Assembly: GCF_013141865.1 (NCBI RefSeq)
Contig: NZ_RCST01000001.1
Location: 4,030,001-4,094,000, forward strand
Source: Methylomonas sp. ZR1
Lineage (GTDB): Bacteria > Pseudomonadota > Gammaproteobacteria > Methylococcales > Methylomonadaceae
Direction of reading: 5' to 3'
Length of the DNA: 64,000 bases
Below the pieces are notes generated by a model. It saw only the letters and a program-made list of their open reading frames with translations. It made no database searches and was not told the DNA's origin. Below are positions 9,218 through 18,552 of this stretch, piece by piece. Position 1 is the first letter of the stretch, and the number at the start of each line of letters is the position of its first letter. The position numbers and the translations under genes were made by a program.

Positions 9218-9252
9218 GTTAAGCCTGATTTTGCTGGAGTTTGGTTTTTTTG

Positions 9253-9582
9253 TGTCGCTGGCGCGACGGGTTATTTGTAAGTCGGGTCTCGGCCCGACAG
9301 CCGAGATACTTTCGCTACGAAAACCATCCCTGGTTTTTGCCCTTCGGGCCAGCCTGACGGCTGTTCAAATTCGCTCCCGGCGAATTTGTGCTTCGCCAAA
9401 AGAAAGTATCCAAAGAAAAGGCCACCCGGATGCCGCTTATTCCCTGTGCTCCTCGCTTTTGAACGGGGTCGCCGAAAGAGGCTTCCTGCCCCTTCGGCAA
9501 CGCGATGCATCCATGCATCGCCCCTACGGGCTGCTCCGTTCAAAAGCTGCGGTGCTCGGCGCGGTATACGGGAGAAAACCGT
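9253..9582 (+). repeat. Dispersed structured repeat, copy A (long form, plus orientation)
   Basis: About 330 bases shared with copies at 12441, 23021, 56842 and 57891. It starts with hairpin GTCGC/GCGAC. Next comes GTCGGG-TCTCGG-CCCGAC, whose loop TCTCGG can also pair with the following CCGAGA. Then GATACTTTC pairs with GAAAGTATC around four nested hairpins, a conserved CGGATGCCGCTT stretch follows, and a second branched half is closed by CTTTTGAACGG/CCGTTCAAAAG enclosing GCGATGCAT/ATGCATCGC. The arms covary between copies. Short reading frames in it have no family resemblance and appear incidental. Confidence 0.85.
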
Positions 9583-9613
9583 ACCTCGCTTTGGATGTTA
9601 TTTAGTATTTCCT

Positions 9614-9638
9614 CGTTCCCACGCGCCGCGTGGGAACG
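9614..9638 (+). repeat. REP palindrome upstream of the RAYT gene
   Basis: An almost perfect palindrome, CGTTCCCACGCG/CGCGTGGGAACG with a 1-base centre. The same sequence recurs inverted at 10257-10277, after the transposase gene, and a half copy appears near 59086. REP pairs flanking a RAYT gene are the usual arrangement for this transposase class. Confidence 0.85.
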
Positions 9639-9694
9639 CAGACTATCCGCGCCAGCGGTAACATACGACAAAGCAAGCAAACGAGGTCAAACCC

Positions 9695-10231
9695 ATGGGC
9701 CGCAGTCGTTACCGCATTCTCCAATCCCAGCAGCCGCATTTCATAACCTGTACCGTACTTAACTGGATACCGTTATTCACGCGCCCGGCTACCGTGCAAA
9801 TCGTGCTGGACGCCTTGATTTACCGTCAACAGCAGCACAATTGGCGAATTTACGGCTACGTCATTTTGGAAAATCACTTGCATTTGCTGGTACAAGTTGA
9901 CGATTTATCCCATCAATTGGCCCACTTCAAATTATACACCGCGCGCCAGCTGATCGATTATTTGCAAGCCATTAACGCCGAGCGCTTATTGAAGCAATTG
10001 AACTGGTTTCGCAAGGCTCATAAAACCGACCGGGATTATCAGTTGTGGGAAGAAGGTAGTCATCCGCAGTTGATCGACAACCCCGACGTCTTGCGGCAGA
10101 AATTAGACTATATCCACCTGAATCCGGTCAAACGCGGCTATGTCGATTTACCGGAGCATTGGCGGTATTCGAGTGCCCGGAATTATGCGGGGCAGGATGG
10201 ATTGTTGCCGGTTTATCGGGATTGGTTTTAG
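9695..10231 (+). CDS. REP-associated tyrosine transposase (RAYT, Y1 transposase family)
   Basis: A 178-residue HUH-type single-strand DNA nuclease. The N-terminal MGRSRYRILQ...PHFITCTVLNW is characteristic. The metal-binding HUH motif is HLHLLV (His61, His63), and the candidate catalytic tyrosine is Tyr139 in LDYIHLNPVKRGYV, a highly conserved family block. RAYTs cut and join REP palindromes and are thought to spread them in the genome. Inverted REPs lie on both sides (9614-9638, 10257-10277). The length is normal and nothing appears broken. Confidence 0.93.
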   Translation: MGRSRYRILQSQQPHFITCTVLNWIPLFTRPATVQIVLDALIYRQQQHNWRIYGYVILENHLHLLVQVDDLSHQLAHFKLYTARQLIDYLQAINAERLLKQLNWFRKAHKTDRDYQLWEEGSHPQLIDNPDVLRQKLDYIHLNPVKRGYVDLPEHWRYSSARNYAGQDGLLPVYRDWF

Positions 10232-10256
10232 CTGACCGCAGCGCGGCTGGTTTGCA

Positions 10257-10277
10257 TTCCCACGCGGCGCGTGGGAA
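10257..10277 (-). repeat. REP palindrome downstream of the RAYT gene, inverted copy
   Basis: TTCCCACGCG/CGCGTGGGAA with a 1-base centre. Including flanks (CAT before, CGAG after) it is the reverse complement of the copy at 9614-9638. Confidence 0.85.
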
Positions 10278-10372
10278 CGAGATAATACCGTTGATCGGCT
10301 CAACGGATGGACAGGAGTCAACGCCTCCGCCGTTGGCAATGCGGCAAATGATAAAACCTGGAGATTATCCGC

Positions 10373-10435
10373 ATGAAAAATAATAATGCGTTAATGCAAG
10401 ACCTGGCCCCTATTGCGCGTGATAACGGTAATTGA
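10373..10435 (+). CDS. Possible 20-residue peptide overlapping the region ahead of the secreted protein gene
   Basis: ATG with GGAG 9 bases upstream, 20 codons (MKNNNALMQDLAPIARDNGN), then TGA overlapping an ATG in TGATGG. It may be a leader peptide or simply the scrap of a gene removed by the neighbouring mobile DNA. No family resemblance was recognised. Confidence 0.2.
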   Translation: MKNNNALMQDLAPIARDNGN

Positions 10436-10446
10436 TGGAGTTTTAT

Positions 10447-11001
10447 ATGATTTTGAATAGTTTGAAAATACAGCGCAATGCCTGTTGGTTATTGCGCCTT
10501 GCAGCCTTCTGTTTCACCTTATTGTCATGCCAAAACAGCTTGGCAGAAACTAATCCCGAGCCTGTTTTCGAGTTGACGCATACCTGGGGCGGCGTTCCTA
10601 CTTCCGTTATCAAAATATATCCCGATGGCAAAGTCCATTTTCACCGCAACAAAACTGATTTTGGTAGTGAATCCGAAGACCGCTATGCACAGATGACAGC
10701 AGAGCAGTTGAATGAACTGGTGGATGTATTTTTATCGCTTCCATTTGATGCCTCAAAAAAGCTTGAGCGGGCAAAGGAAAGTGTAAGTGTACCTTGGCGT
10801 GTTTTTATCGCCTATAAAGATAAATTCATTAATATTACTATTCAAGACTCTATTTTTTTTCAATTTTTTGAAAAAAAAATGAGTAAATATAGCAATCTAA
10901 AACAATTGCTTTGCGGTGAAAACAATCAAGATGAATGTGGCACCAATGTATCCAATATACCCGATGATTTACAGGGCCTTAGAAAATACATGGAACCATG
11001 A
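10447..11001 (+). CDS. Secreted protein of unknown function (leader shared with the gene at 57194)
   Basis: 184 residues from the ATG at 10447, chosen because GGAG lies 6 bases upstream. In-frame TTG 10432 and ATG 10435 lack such a site. An N-terminal signal peptide is clear (NACWLLRLAAFCFTLLSCQNSLAE). The mature part has a strand-rich start (VIKIYPDGKVHFHRNK), an acidic helix (MTAEQLNELVDVFLSL), a Lys/Phe-rich middle and two Cys near the C-terminus (LLCGENNQDECG). The pattern of a dose-like strand followed by an 'EQL..L' helix recalls small periplasmic DUF6438-like proteins, but this is weak. Base composition is clearly AT-richer than neighbours, which suggests acquisition. Start region and signal peptide resemble those of the gene at 57194, while the mature parts do not. 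Confidence 0.7.
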   Translation: MILNSLKIQRNACWLLRLAAFCFTLLSCQNSLAETNPEPVFELTHTWGGVPTSVIKIYPDGKVHFHRNKTDFGSESEDRYAQMTAEQLNELVDVFLSLPFDASKKLERAKESVSVPWRVFIAYKDKFINITIQDSIFFQFFEKKMSKYSNLKQLLCGENNQDECGTNVSNIPDDLQGLRKYMEP

Positions 11002-11044
11002 AGCTTACTTTAAATTTTAACTTACATACAAACAGCGGAAAACT

Positions 11045-11164
11045 ATGACAACGGTAACCGATGACCAAAAAGGCCAACTCATTAAATCCAGCTGGTTTTA
11101 CCCGATGGAGACTAAAGGATTGACACTTATCTATAGCATCGTAGCCCCGATTAGCGAAGCGTAA
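11045..11164 (+). other. 39-codon open frame between accessory gene and IS110, probably a remnant
   Basis: An ATG-started frame (MTTVTDDQKGQLIKSSWFYP...) whose last seven codons and stop lie inside the palindrome at 11145-11170. It is too short to classify. The rest of 11002-11211 shows only the two palindromes listed separately. Confidence 0.2.
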
Positions 11165-11170
11165 TCGGGG
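11145..11170. repeat. REP-like palindrome (first of a pair) left of IS110 copy 1
   Basis: CCCCGATTA pairs with TAATCGGGG around GCGAAGCG. The core GATTAGCG...CGTAATC recurs in 11186-11211 and in 48495-48521, next to the left ends of both IS110 copies. Confidence 0.75.
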
Positions 11171-11185
11171 GGATGTGAGTCTTGC

Positions 11186-11211
11186 GTACGATTACGCTCC
11201 GCTAATCGTAC
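11186..11211. repeat. REP-like palindrome (second of a pair) abutting IS110 copy 1
   Basis: GTACGATTA pairs with TAATCGTAC. It is immediately followed by CTTGTATTATCC, the leftmost sequence common to both IS110 copies. An equivalent palindrome lies in the same position next to copy 2 (48495-48521). Confidence 0.75.
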
Positions 11212-11261
11212 CTTGTATTATCCACCCGTGTTTTTCAGGAGATAATGAAATCTCGAAAAAC

Positions 11262-12403
<1,142 letters not shown>

Positions 12404-12440
12404 CTTGGATAACAGTATCTACGGGGTATCGTGAAATCGG

Positions 12441-12702
12441 GATGGTTTTGTTCCCGTATGCCGCGCCGAGCACCGGAGCTTTTGAGCGGAATAGCCCGCA
12501 GGGGCGATGCAGGGATGCATCGCGTTGCCGAAGGGGCAGGAAGCCCCTTTCGGCAACCCCGTTCAAAAGCGAGGAGCGGAGGATCAAAGCGGCATCCGGG
12601 TGTCTTTTCTTTTGGATACTTTTCTTTGGACAAGCAAAGAAAAGTATCTCGGTTGTCGGTCCAAGAACCGACATTAAATCAAGCCGTCGCGCCAGCGACA
12701 CA
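12441..12702 (-). repeat. Dispersed structured repeat, copy B (short form, minus orientation)
   Basis: 262 bases. On the minus strand it begins 7 bases after the mltB stop codon. Hairpins: GTCGC/GCGAC; GTCGGT/ACCGAC (GTCGGG/CCCGAC in copy A, so compensated); a 14-bp stem GATACTTTTCTTTG/CAAAGAAAAGTATC with no nested insert; then GTTGCCGAA/TTCGGCAAC and GCGATGCA/TGCATCGC. Only 16 bases separate it from the right end of IS110 copy 1. Confidence 0.85.
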
Positions 12703-12708
12703 AAAATC

Positions 12709-13890
12709 CTACCCAGCATCAGACCGATTAACAGCCACCCTCTGATACCCCCTCTTAATCGCCAACGCCAACTCATGCACCGCCATCGCATAGTGCGTGC
12801 TCTGGTTGTAGCGGGTAATCGCATAAAAGTTAGGATGTCCCAGCAAGTATTCGTCTTTGCTTTGATGCCTGAGCAACAACAGCCGCAACGGATAATCGCA
12901 AGCACATGTGTCAGCCGGTTCCACACCTGCTTTAACCAAGGTATCCAAAGAATAAGCATGGTCCGCGCCGGGTTCCAGGCTGTCGATGCCATGGAAGCTG
13001 CCGCGTGTGGCCGAGACGATGGGTTGACCGGCTTGCCAGCCGTGCTGAGCAAAATAATTGGCCACGCTGCCGATCACGTCCTCCGGATTCCACAGGTCGC
13101 GGCGGCCGTCGCCGTTAAAGTCCACCGCCCATTGCAAAAAACTGCCGGGCATGAATTGGCCCAGGCCCATCGCGCCGGCGAATGAGCCGACCGGTTTGCC
13201 GGGGTCCAGGCCTTCGCTGCGGCTCATCACCAGAAAATTTTCCAGTTCGCTGCGGAAATATTCGCCGCGCCGCTGATAATCAAAACCCAATGTCGTCAGG
13301 GCGTCGATGATTCTATGGTTGCCGACGAAGCTGCCGAAGGTGGTTTCCACCGCCATGATGCCGAGGATGTACTCGGCAGGTACGCCGTATTGCTGGCTGG
13401 CGCGTTGCAGGGCTGTATGATGCTGTTGCCAGAAGCTGATGCCGGAGTTGATATGGCGGTCGTCCAGAAATTGCGCGCGGTAGCGGGTCCAGCCACCTTT
13501 GCTGGGTTTACCTTTCATGCCCTGATCGGATTTGGCCAGATAATCCAACGTCCATTGCTTGCGTTTGGCTTGCGAGAACAGGCCTTGCAGATACTCGCGG
13601 TTAAAGCCGTGCTTTTGCACCATCTGTTCGATGAACTGGTTCAAAGCCGGATAGCCGGCGTAATCACCGGTGACTGCGGTGGCATGATAAGCGCCGACGC
13701 TGGCGAACGGCCGCAAATCCGGGGTGGCTTGGCGCGACTGGTTGGGCGCGGTTTGTTGGGTGGGTGTGCGGACGCGGTTATTGGCTTTATCACCGGCCGG
13801 CGGCTGCGAGGCGCAACCCGCCAATACTGCAATTAACAGTGCCGAACCGGCGGTTTGTAGAGAGACTTTACTAGTACTAAATGTATACAA
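12709..13890 (-). CDS. mltB: Membrane-bound lytic murein transglycosylase B
   Basis: A 393-residue lipoprotein that cleaves peptidoglycan glycan strands to 1,6-anhydromuropeptides at the inner face of the outer membrane. A lipobox (LIAVLAGC, Cys about 26) is followed by a Pro/Thr/Gln-rich linker. The SLT_2 domain runs from about residue 80 to 380, with the catalytic Glu in IMAVETTFGSFVG and the family motif GAMGLGQFMPGSF. A calcium-binding-like loop DFNGDGRRDLWN is present, as in MltB. The gene runs on the minus strand behind pilT/pilU with a short gap. Confidence 0.93.
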   Translation of the reverse strand: MYTFSTSKVSLQTAGSALLIAVLAGCASQPPAGDKANNRVRTPTQQTAPNQSRQATPDLRPFASVGAYHATAVTGDYAGYPALNQFIEQMVQKHGFNREYLQGLFSQAKRKQWTLDYLAKSDQGMKGKPSKGGWTRYRAQFLDDRHINSGISFWQQHHTALQRASQQYGVPAEYILGIMAVETTFGSFVGNHRIIDALTTLGFDYQRRGEYFRSELENFLVMSRSEGLDPGKPVGSFAGAMGLGQFMPGSFLQWAVDFNGDGRRDLWNPEDVIGSVANYFAQHGWQAGQPIVSATRGSFHGIDSLEPGADHAYSLDTLVKAGVEPADTCACDYPLRLLLLRHQSKDEYLLGHPNFYAITRYNQSTHYAMAVHELALAIKRGYQRVAVNRSDAG

Positions 13891-13907
13891 GCGAGTTATA
13901 TCCAGGG

Positions 13908-15041
13908 CTATTTAAAAAGACTGCCTCCCTCGTCGTCGTTTTCGGCCAGGGTCATGCCGGCGGTTTCGAAGTTGACGTTCTCGGCCCCCAGTTTAATCAT
14001 CAGGCGCACCTCGTTGCGGGAGTCGGCAGCGTGCAAGGCGTCATCGTAACCAATTTTACCCGCCGTATACAGATCGTAAAGCGCTTGGTCGAAAGTCTGC
14101 ATGCCATGCTCGCGGGAGCTTTTCATCAGTTCTTTTAATTTGTGTACTTCGCCCTTGCGGATCATGTCTGATGCCAGCGGGGTATTCAGCAAAATCTCAA
14201 TAGCCGGGTAGCGGCCCTTGCCGTCGGCGCGCTGAATCAATTGTTGGGCGACGATACCGCGCAAGTTCAAAGACAAATCCATGAACAGCTGGCTGTGCAT
14301 TTCTTCCGGGAAAAAATGCAGGATCCGGTCGATGGCCTGGTTGGCGTTATTGGCGTGCAAGGTGCAAACGCACAAATGGCCGGTTTCCGCGAAGGTGATC
14401 GCATGTTGCATGGTTTCCCGGCTCCTAACCTCGCCAATTAGAATCACATCCGGCGCTTGCCGCAGCGTGTTTTTTAAAGCCACTTCGAACGATTCGGTAT
14501 CCAGGCCCACTTCGCGCTGGGTAATGATGCAGCCCTTGTGCGGATGGATAAACTCGATAGGGTCTTCGATGGAAATAATATGGCCGCTACTGTTTTCGTT
14601 GCGGTGCCGAATCAAAGCCGCCAGCGAGGTGGATTTACCGGTACCGGTGGCACCGACAAACATCACCAGACCGCGCTTGTACATGATCAGTTCTTTCAAC
14701 ACCGGCGGCAGGTGCAATTCCTCGGCGCTGGGGATGGTGGTTTCGATGCGGCGTAACACCATGCCGGCCGAGTCGCGCTGGGTGAAGGCGCTGACCCGGA
14801 ACCGGCCCAAACTGTGGGCGCTTAAGGCAAACTGGCATTCGTGAGTGTTTTCAAACTCGTCGCGTTGGCGCTGCGACATAATGCTGAGCACCAGCATCAT
14901 GGTCTGTTCGCTAGTTAAAACGGTTTTGGACACTTCGACGACCTTGCCGTTGACTTTCATCGACGGCGGCCGACCGGCGGTGATAAACAAGTCGGACGCT
15001 TTCTTTTCCACCATCAGGGCCAATAGGGCTTTAAAGTCCAT
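13908..15041 (-). CDS. pilU: Type IV pilus retraction ATPase PilU
   Basis: A 377-residue hexameric secretion ATPase of the PilT/PilU group. It has an N-terminal PAS-like region, Walker A GATGTGKST, the Asp box IISIEDPIEF, Walker B DVILIGEVRSRET and the His box ETGHLCVCTLHANN. The PilT-specific AIRNLIRE motif is replaced by ASDMIRKGEV, which supports PilU. PilU assists PilT in pilus retraction and twitching. It lies 15 bases downstream of pilT on the same strand, so the two form an operon. Confidence 0.95.
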   Translation of the reverse strand: MDFKALLALMVEKKASDLFITAGRPPSMKVNGKVVEVSKTVLTSEQTMMLVLSIMSQRQRDEFENTHECQFALSAHSLGRFRVSAFTQRDSAGMVLRRIETTIPSAEELHLPPVLKELIMYKRGLVMFVGATGTGKSTSLAALIRHRNENSSGHIISIEDPIEFIHPHKGCIITQREVGLDTESFEVALKNTLRQAPDVILIGEVRSRETMQHAITFAETGHLCVCTLHANNANQAIDRILHFFPEEMHSQLFMDLSLNLRGIVAQQLIQRADGKGRYPAIEILLNTPLASDMIRKGEVHKLKELMKSSREHGMQTFDQALYDLYTAGKIGYDDALHAADSRNEVRLMIKLGAENVNFETAGMTLAENDDEGGSLFK

Positions 15042-15056
15042 GACGCCTCCTTAAAA

Positions 15057-16094
15057 TTAACGGAACATGTCTTTGTTGACAGCTTTAACCATCGCGCCTT
15101 TCGCGGTAATCAGGCCTTTATCAACCAACTCCTTCAGGTTTTGATCCAGCGTCTGCATGCCGTCTTTGCGGCCGGTTTGGATCGCCGAATACATCTGCGC
15201 CACCTTGGCTTCGCGGATCAGGTTGCGGATGGCCGGGGTACCGACCATGATTTCGTGGGCGGCAATCCGGCCACCGCCGACTTTTTTCAATAGCGTTTGC
15301 GAGATGACCGCCTGCAAGGATTCCGACAACATGGCCCGGATCATGTCTTTTTCGGCGGCCGGGAATACGTCGATAATCCGGTCGATGGTTTTGGCAGCAG
15401 ACGTGGTATGCAGGGTGCCGAACACCAAGTGTCCGGTTTCCGCAGCGGTCAAGGCCAGGCGGATGGTTTCCAAATCCCGCATCTCGCCCACCAGAATGAT
15501 GTCCGGGTCTTCCCGCAGTGCCGAGCGCAAGGCTTCGTTGAAACCTAAGGTATCGCGATGTACTTCGCGCTGGTTGATCAGGCATTTTTGGCTTTCGTGA
15601 ACAAACTCGATAGGGTCTTCGACGGTCAGGATATGCGCGTAATCGTTGGTATTAATGTGGTTCACCATCGCCGCCAGCGTGGTGGATTTGCCGGAACCGG
15701 TCGGGCCGGTGACCAGAATCAGGCCGCGCGGTTTGGTACATAGCTCCGCAAAAAACTTCGGTGCATCCAGGTCTTCCAGGGTTAACACCTTGGACGGAAT
15801 GGTCCGGAATACCGCGCCGGCGCCTCTATCCTGATTGAAGGCATTCACCCGGAAGCGGGCCACGCCGGGCAGCGCGAACGAGAAGTCGGTTTCCAGAAAC
15901 TCTTCGTAATCGCGGCGCTGCTTGTCGTTCATGATGTCGTAAATCAGCGCATGCACTTCTTTGTGATTTAAGGATGGGATATTGATGCGGCGGATGTCGC
16001 CGTCCACCCGAATCATCGGCGGCAGGCCGGCGGAAAGATGCAAGTCGGAGGCTTTGTTTTTGACGGAAAAGGTCAAGAGTTCGGCGATATCCAT
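15057..16094 (-). CDS. pilT: Type IV pilus retraction ATPase PilT
   Basis: A 345-residue ATPase that depolymerises type IV pili. It has Walker A GPTGSGKSTT, Asp box LTVEDPIEF, Walker B DIILVGEMRDLET, His box ETGHLVFGTLHTTS and the PilT hallmark AIRNLIRE near residue 290. The N-terminal MDIAELLTFSVKNKASDLHL is standard, so the start is secure. First gene of a pilT-pilU operon. Methanotrophs of this group commonly carry type IV pili. Confidence 0.97.
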   Translation of the reverse strand: MDIAELLTFSVKNKASDLHLSAGLPPMIRVDGDIRRINIPSLNHKEVHALIYDIMNDKQRRDYEEFLETDFSFALPGVARFRVNAFNQDRGAGAVFRTIPSKVLTLEDLDAPKFFAELCTKPRGLILVTGPTGSGKSTTLAAMVNHINTNDYAHILTVEDPIEFVHESQKCLINQREVHRDTLGFNEALRSALREDPDIILVGEMRDLETIRLALTAAETGHLVFGTLHTTSAAKTIDRIIDVFPAAEKDMIRAMLSESLQAVISQTLLKKVGGGRIAAHEIMVGTPAIRNLIREAKVAQMYSAIQTGRKDGMQTLDQNLKELVDKGLITAKGAMVKAVNKDMFR

Positions 16095-16210
16095 GATTTA
16101 TGTCCCAACAATAAAAGGAATGATCGTCGGCAAGGATAGTACACAATTCAAAACCGGCCGGCTTATTCCTTCATAGCATCAACCCTTATGCTAGTGGATA
16201 GTGGGTCGGC

Positions 16211-16552
16211 CTAGCGGTGCTGGCTTTTTTCGGCGCAATGAATACATTGATTGGCATACGGCACCGCAGCCAAGCGTTCCTTTTTTATGGGTTCGCCGCA
16301 GCTCAGGCAAATGCCGTAGGTGCCGGCATCAATACGGGAAATGGCTTGTTTAATTTTTTCGACTTCGTCGCGCGTGGCGTTGCCCAAGGCGTCCAATACC
16401 TCGTCATTTTCGGTTTCGACGGCCTGTTCGGAAAAGTCCTGGGCCAGCGGTTTCTCGGTGTGTCTGACGTCTTCGGTGATTTTCCCCAGCCTGTCGTCCA
16501 AGTCTTCCAGCATATTCAATAGTTGGTCGCGTACATCGGTATAGTCTTTCAT
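16211..16552 (-). CDS. DksA/TraR-type C4 zinc-finger protein
   Basis: 113 residues from the ATG at 16552. The open frame extends 61 codons further upstream, but that part has no typical sequence. An N-terminal acidic helical region (about 1-75) precedes a zinc finger with Cys82, Cys85, Cys103 and Cys106 (CLSCGEPI...CIHC). Such small DksA-like proteins bind in the RNA polymerase secondary channel or act as general stress regulators. It lacks the full coiled-coil tip length of true DksA (about 150 residues) and is closer to the YbiI/DksA-like short group. It stands alone, upstream of pilT on the same strand. Confidence 0.85.
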   Translation of the reverse strand: MKDYTDVRDQLLNMLEDLDDRLGKITEDVRHTEKPLAQDFSEQAVETENDEVLDALGNATRDEVEKIKQAISRIDAGTYGICLSCGEPIKKERLAAVPYANQCIHCAEKSQHR

Positions 16553-16697
16553 GGTGCTCTCCGCAGCAGGGCTGCATGGTTTAATAACCGGCTTCTGTCG
16601 GCCGGATGTCAATCCCTGGTTTATACAATGAAGCCGATAGCAGGTGCAACCAAGCTGATCTATACTCGAGTCATCGACATTTCTAGCTTTTTGCACA

Positions 16698-17603
16698 ATG
16701 GACCTTGCTCTCGACCGCTTACTCGCCGCCGCCAATCAAGTCATTCTCGGTAAACAATCACAAATTCGCCTAGCCGTTTGCTGCTTATTAGCGCGCGGGC
16801 ATTTACTGATCGAGGACATTCCCGGCGTTGGCAAAACCACCCTCTCCCACACTCTGGCGCGTTTGTTCGGTTTGGAATATCAACGGATTCAATTCACCAG
16901 CGATATTTTACCGGCCGACATCGTCGGATCCTCGGTATTCGATGCCCATCAACAGCTCTTCAGCTTTCATCCGGGGCCGATTTTTAAACAAATGATCCTA
17001 GCCGACGAAATCAACCGGGCCACGCCCAAGGCGCAAAGTGCCTTGTTGGAAGCGATGGAAGAACGGCAAGTAACCGTCGAAGGCCGGACTTACCCCTTGC
17101 CGCAACCGTTTTTCGTCATCGCTACGCAAAATCCGGCACATCAAATCGGCACCTTCCCTTTACCAGAATCGCAAGTAGACCGTTTTTTGATGCGCATCGA
17201 GTTAGGTTATCCCAGCCGGCAAGCCGAACGGGAATTACTAAGCGGTCAACCCCGGCATGTCTTAATCGACGAGTTGCCGGTGGCTTTACTGCCCGCGCAA
17301 TTGGCCGAGTTGCAACAGGCGGCGGATCAGGTGCATGTGTCGCCGGCCTTGCTGGATTATCTGCAAGCTATTTTGGCCTTTAGCCGCCAATCCAACGACT
17401 TTGCCAGCGGCCTGTCGCCGCGTGCGGGCTTGGGTTTGTTGGCCGCCGCCAAGGCATGGGCGCTTATCGATAAGCGCAAGGCCGTGTTGCCTGAAGATCT
17501 GCAAGCGGTTTTGCCGGCAGTGGCCGGGCATCGTTTAAACGTGGGCGCCAATGATTCGGCCGCCATCGTCGCGCCCATTCTCAAGCACGTACCGGTACTT
17601 TGA
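16698..17603 (+). CDS. MoxR-family AAA+ ATPase
   Basis: A 301-residue AAA+ chaperone-like ATPase. Walker A is DIPGVGKTTL, Walker B is ILADEINRA, and the sensor region is FVIATQNPAHQIGTFPLPES, the standard MoxR signature. MoxR proteins are thought to help assemble or activate metal- or cofactor-containing complexes with von Willebrand-type partners. It overlaps the next gene by 4 bases (TTGA). This forms the three-gene cluster MoxR - DUF58 - transglutaminase that is conserved in many proteobacteria, although its function is not well defined. Confidence 0.95.
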   Translation: MDLALDRLLAAANQVILGKQSQIRLAVCCLLARGHLLIEDIPGVGKTTLSHTLARLFGLEYQRIQFTSDILPADIVGSSVFDAHQQLFSFHPGPIFKQMILADEINRATPKAQSALLEAMEERQVTVEGRTYPLPQPFFVIATQNPAHQIGTFPLPESQVDRFLMRIELGYPSRQAERELLSGQPRHVLIDELPVALLPAQLAELQQAADQVHVSPALLDYLQAILAFSRQSNDFASGLSPRAGLGLLAAAKAWALIDKRKAVLPEDLQAVLPAVAGHRLNVGANDSAAIVAPILKHVPVL

Positions 17604-18550
17604 ACGAAGCGGCCTTATCCATAAAACAGCGCTTTAAACTGTCGCGCTTTTTTACCGGCGAGGCGCCGACCGTAGAACCGATTGTGTTGACGCAGCGACG
17701 GGTATTTATCTTACCGACGCGACGCGGCTTGGCTTTTGTACTGTTGATTCTGTTGCTGGTGCTGATCGGCTTTGTCTACAACAATAATCTGGCTTATTTA
17801 CTGGGATTTTTACTGGCCAGCATCTTTTTCGTGACCATCCTGCACAGCTTCAAAGCCTTAGCCGGACTAACGATTCAGCCGTCCCGGCAGCAAGCAGTGT
17901 TTGCCGGCCAGGCCGGGCCGTTTAATTTCCAGATCAGCAATCCGGGTTCGCAGCCGCGCTTTGCGTTGGATTTGGCTTTGCAATCCGAGTTATCCATAAG
18001 CTTGGCCGCCGAGCAAACCCAAACGGTGACGCTATATCAACCCACCCGGCAACGTGGCTGGCAGTTGCCGGGTACACTGACCCTTTCCAGCACCTACCCC
18101 TTGGGTTTATTTCGGGCTTGGGCGCCACTACGTTTCGATAGCCCGCTGCTGGTGTATCCCAAGCCGGCCAGTAAATTACTGCCGTTTCCGGACAGCGACG
18201 GCGGTCAAGATAAACCCGGCCAAAACCGCCGTAGCGGCGATGAATTTGATGGGGTAAGAGTGTATCAGCGTGGCGACGCGATTCGGCAAATCCATTGGAA
18301 AGCCTTTGCTAAAGGCCAGGGCGTACACAGTAAATATTACAGCGGCGCCAGTGCCAGTGAATTGTGGTTGGATTATCAACAGGCGCCAGGGCATCACACC
18401 GAAGAACGCCTCAGCCAGTTATGCCGTTGGCTAGTGGACGCCGAACAAGCCGGCTTACGCTACGGATTGGTACTGCCCGGCTTGCGTCTGCCGCCGGACA
18501 ACGGTGCCGTGCATTACCGTCACTGCCTGCAAGCCTTGGCGCTGTTTTGA
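17600..18550 (+). CDS. DUF58 domain protein of the MoxR cluster
   Basis: 316 residues. Two adjacent membrane helices (GLAFVLLILLLVLIGFVY and AYLLGFLLASIFFVTILHSF) are followed by a periplasmic or cytosolic beta-rich part and the DUF58 motif (GDEFDGVRVYQRGDAIRQIHWKA) near residue 220. The TTG start overlaps the MoxR stop, and no better start exists nearby, so coupled translation is likely. Its partner role with MoxR ATPases is known from context only. The molecular function is unproven. Confidence 0.88.
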   Translation: MNEAALSIKQRFKLSRFFTGEAPTVEPIVLTQRRVFILPTRRGLAFVLLILLLVLIGFVYNNNLAYLLGFLLASIFFVTILHSFKALAGLTIQPSRQQAVFAGQAGPFNFQISNPGSQPRFALDLALQSELSISLAAEQTQTVTLYQPTRQRGWQLPGTLTLSSTYPLGLFRAWAPLRFDSPLLVYPKPASKLLPFPDSDGGQDKPGQNRRSGDEFDGVRVYQRGDAIRQIHWKAFAKGQGVHSKYYSGASASELWLDYQQAPGHHTEERLSQLCRWLVDAEQAGLRYGLVLPGLRLPPDNGAVHYRHCLQALALF

Positions 18551-18552
18551 GC

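Noticed and set aside
9099-9605. Open frames within the structured repeats (also near 12387, 23021, 56816 and 58000)
   Set aside because: Similar peptides recur in several frames and on both strands because the DNA is repeated. Sequence conservation follows base-paired stems, not codons.
9614-10277. Possible CRISPR-like pattern from repeated palindromes around the RAYT gene
   Set aside because: There are only two inverted copies with a transposase gene between them and no regular spacers, so they are REPs.
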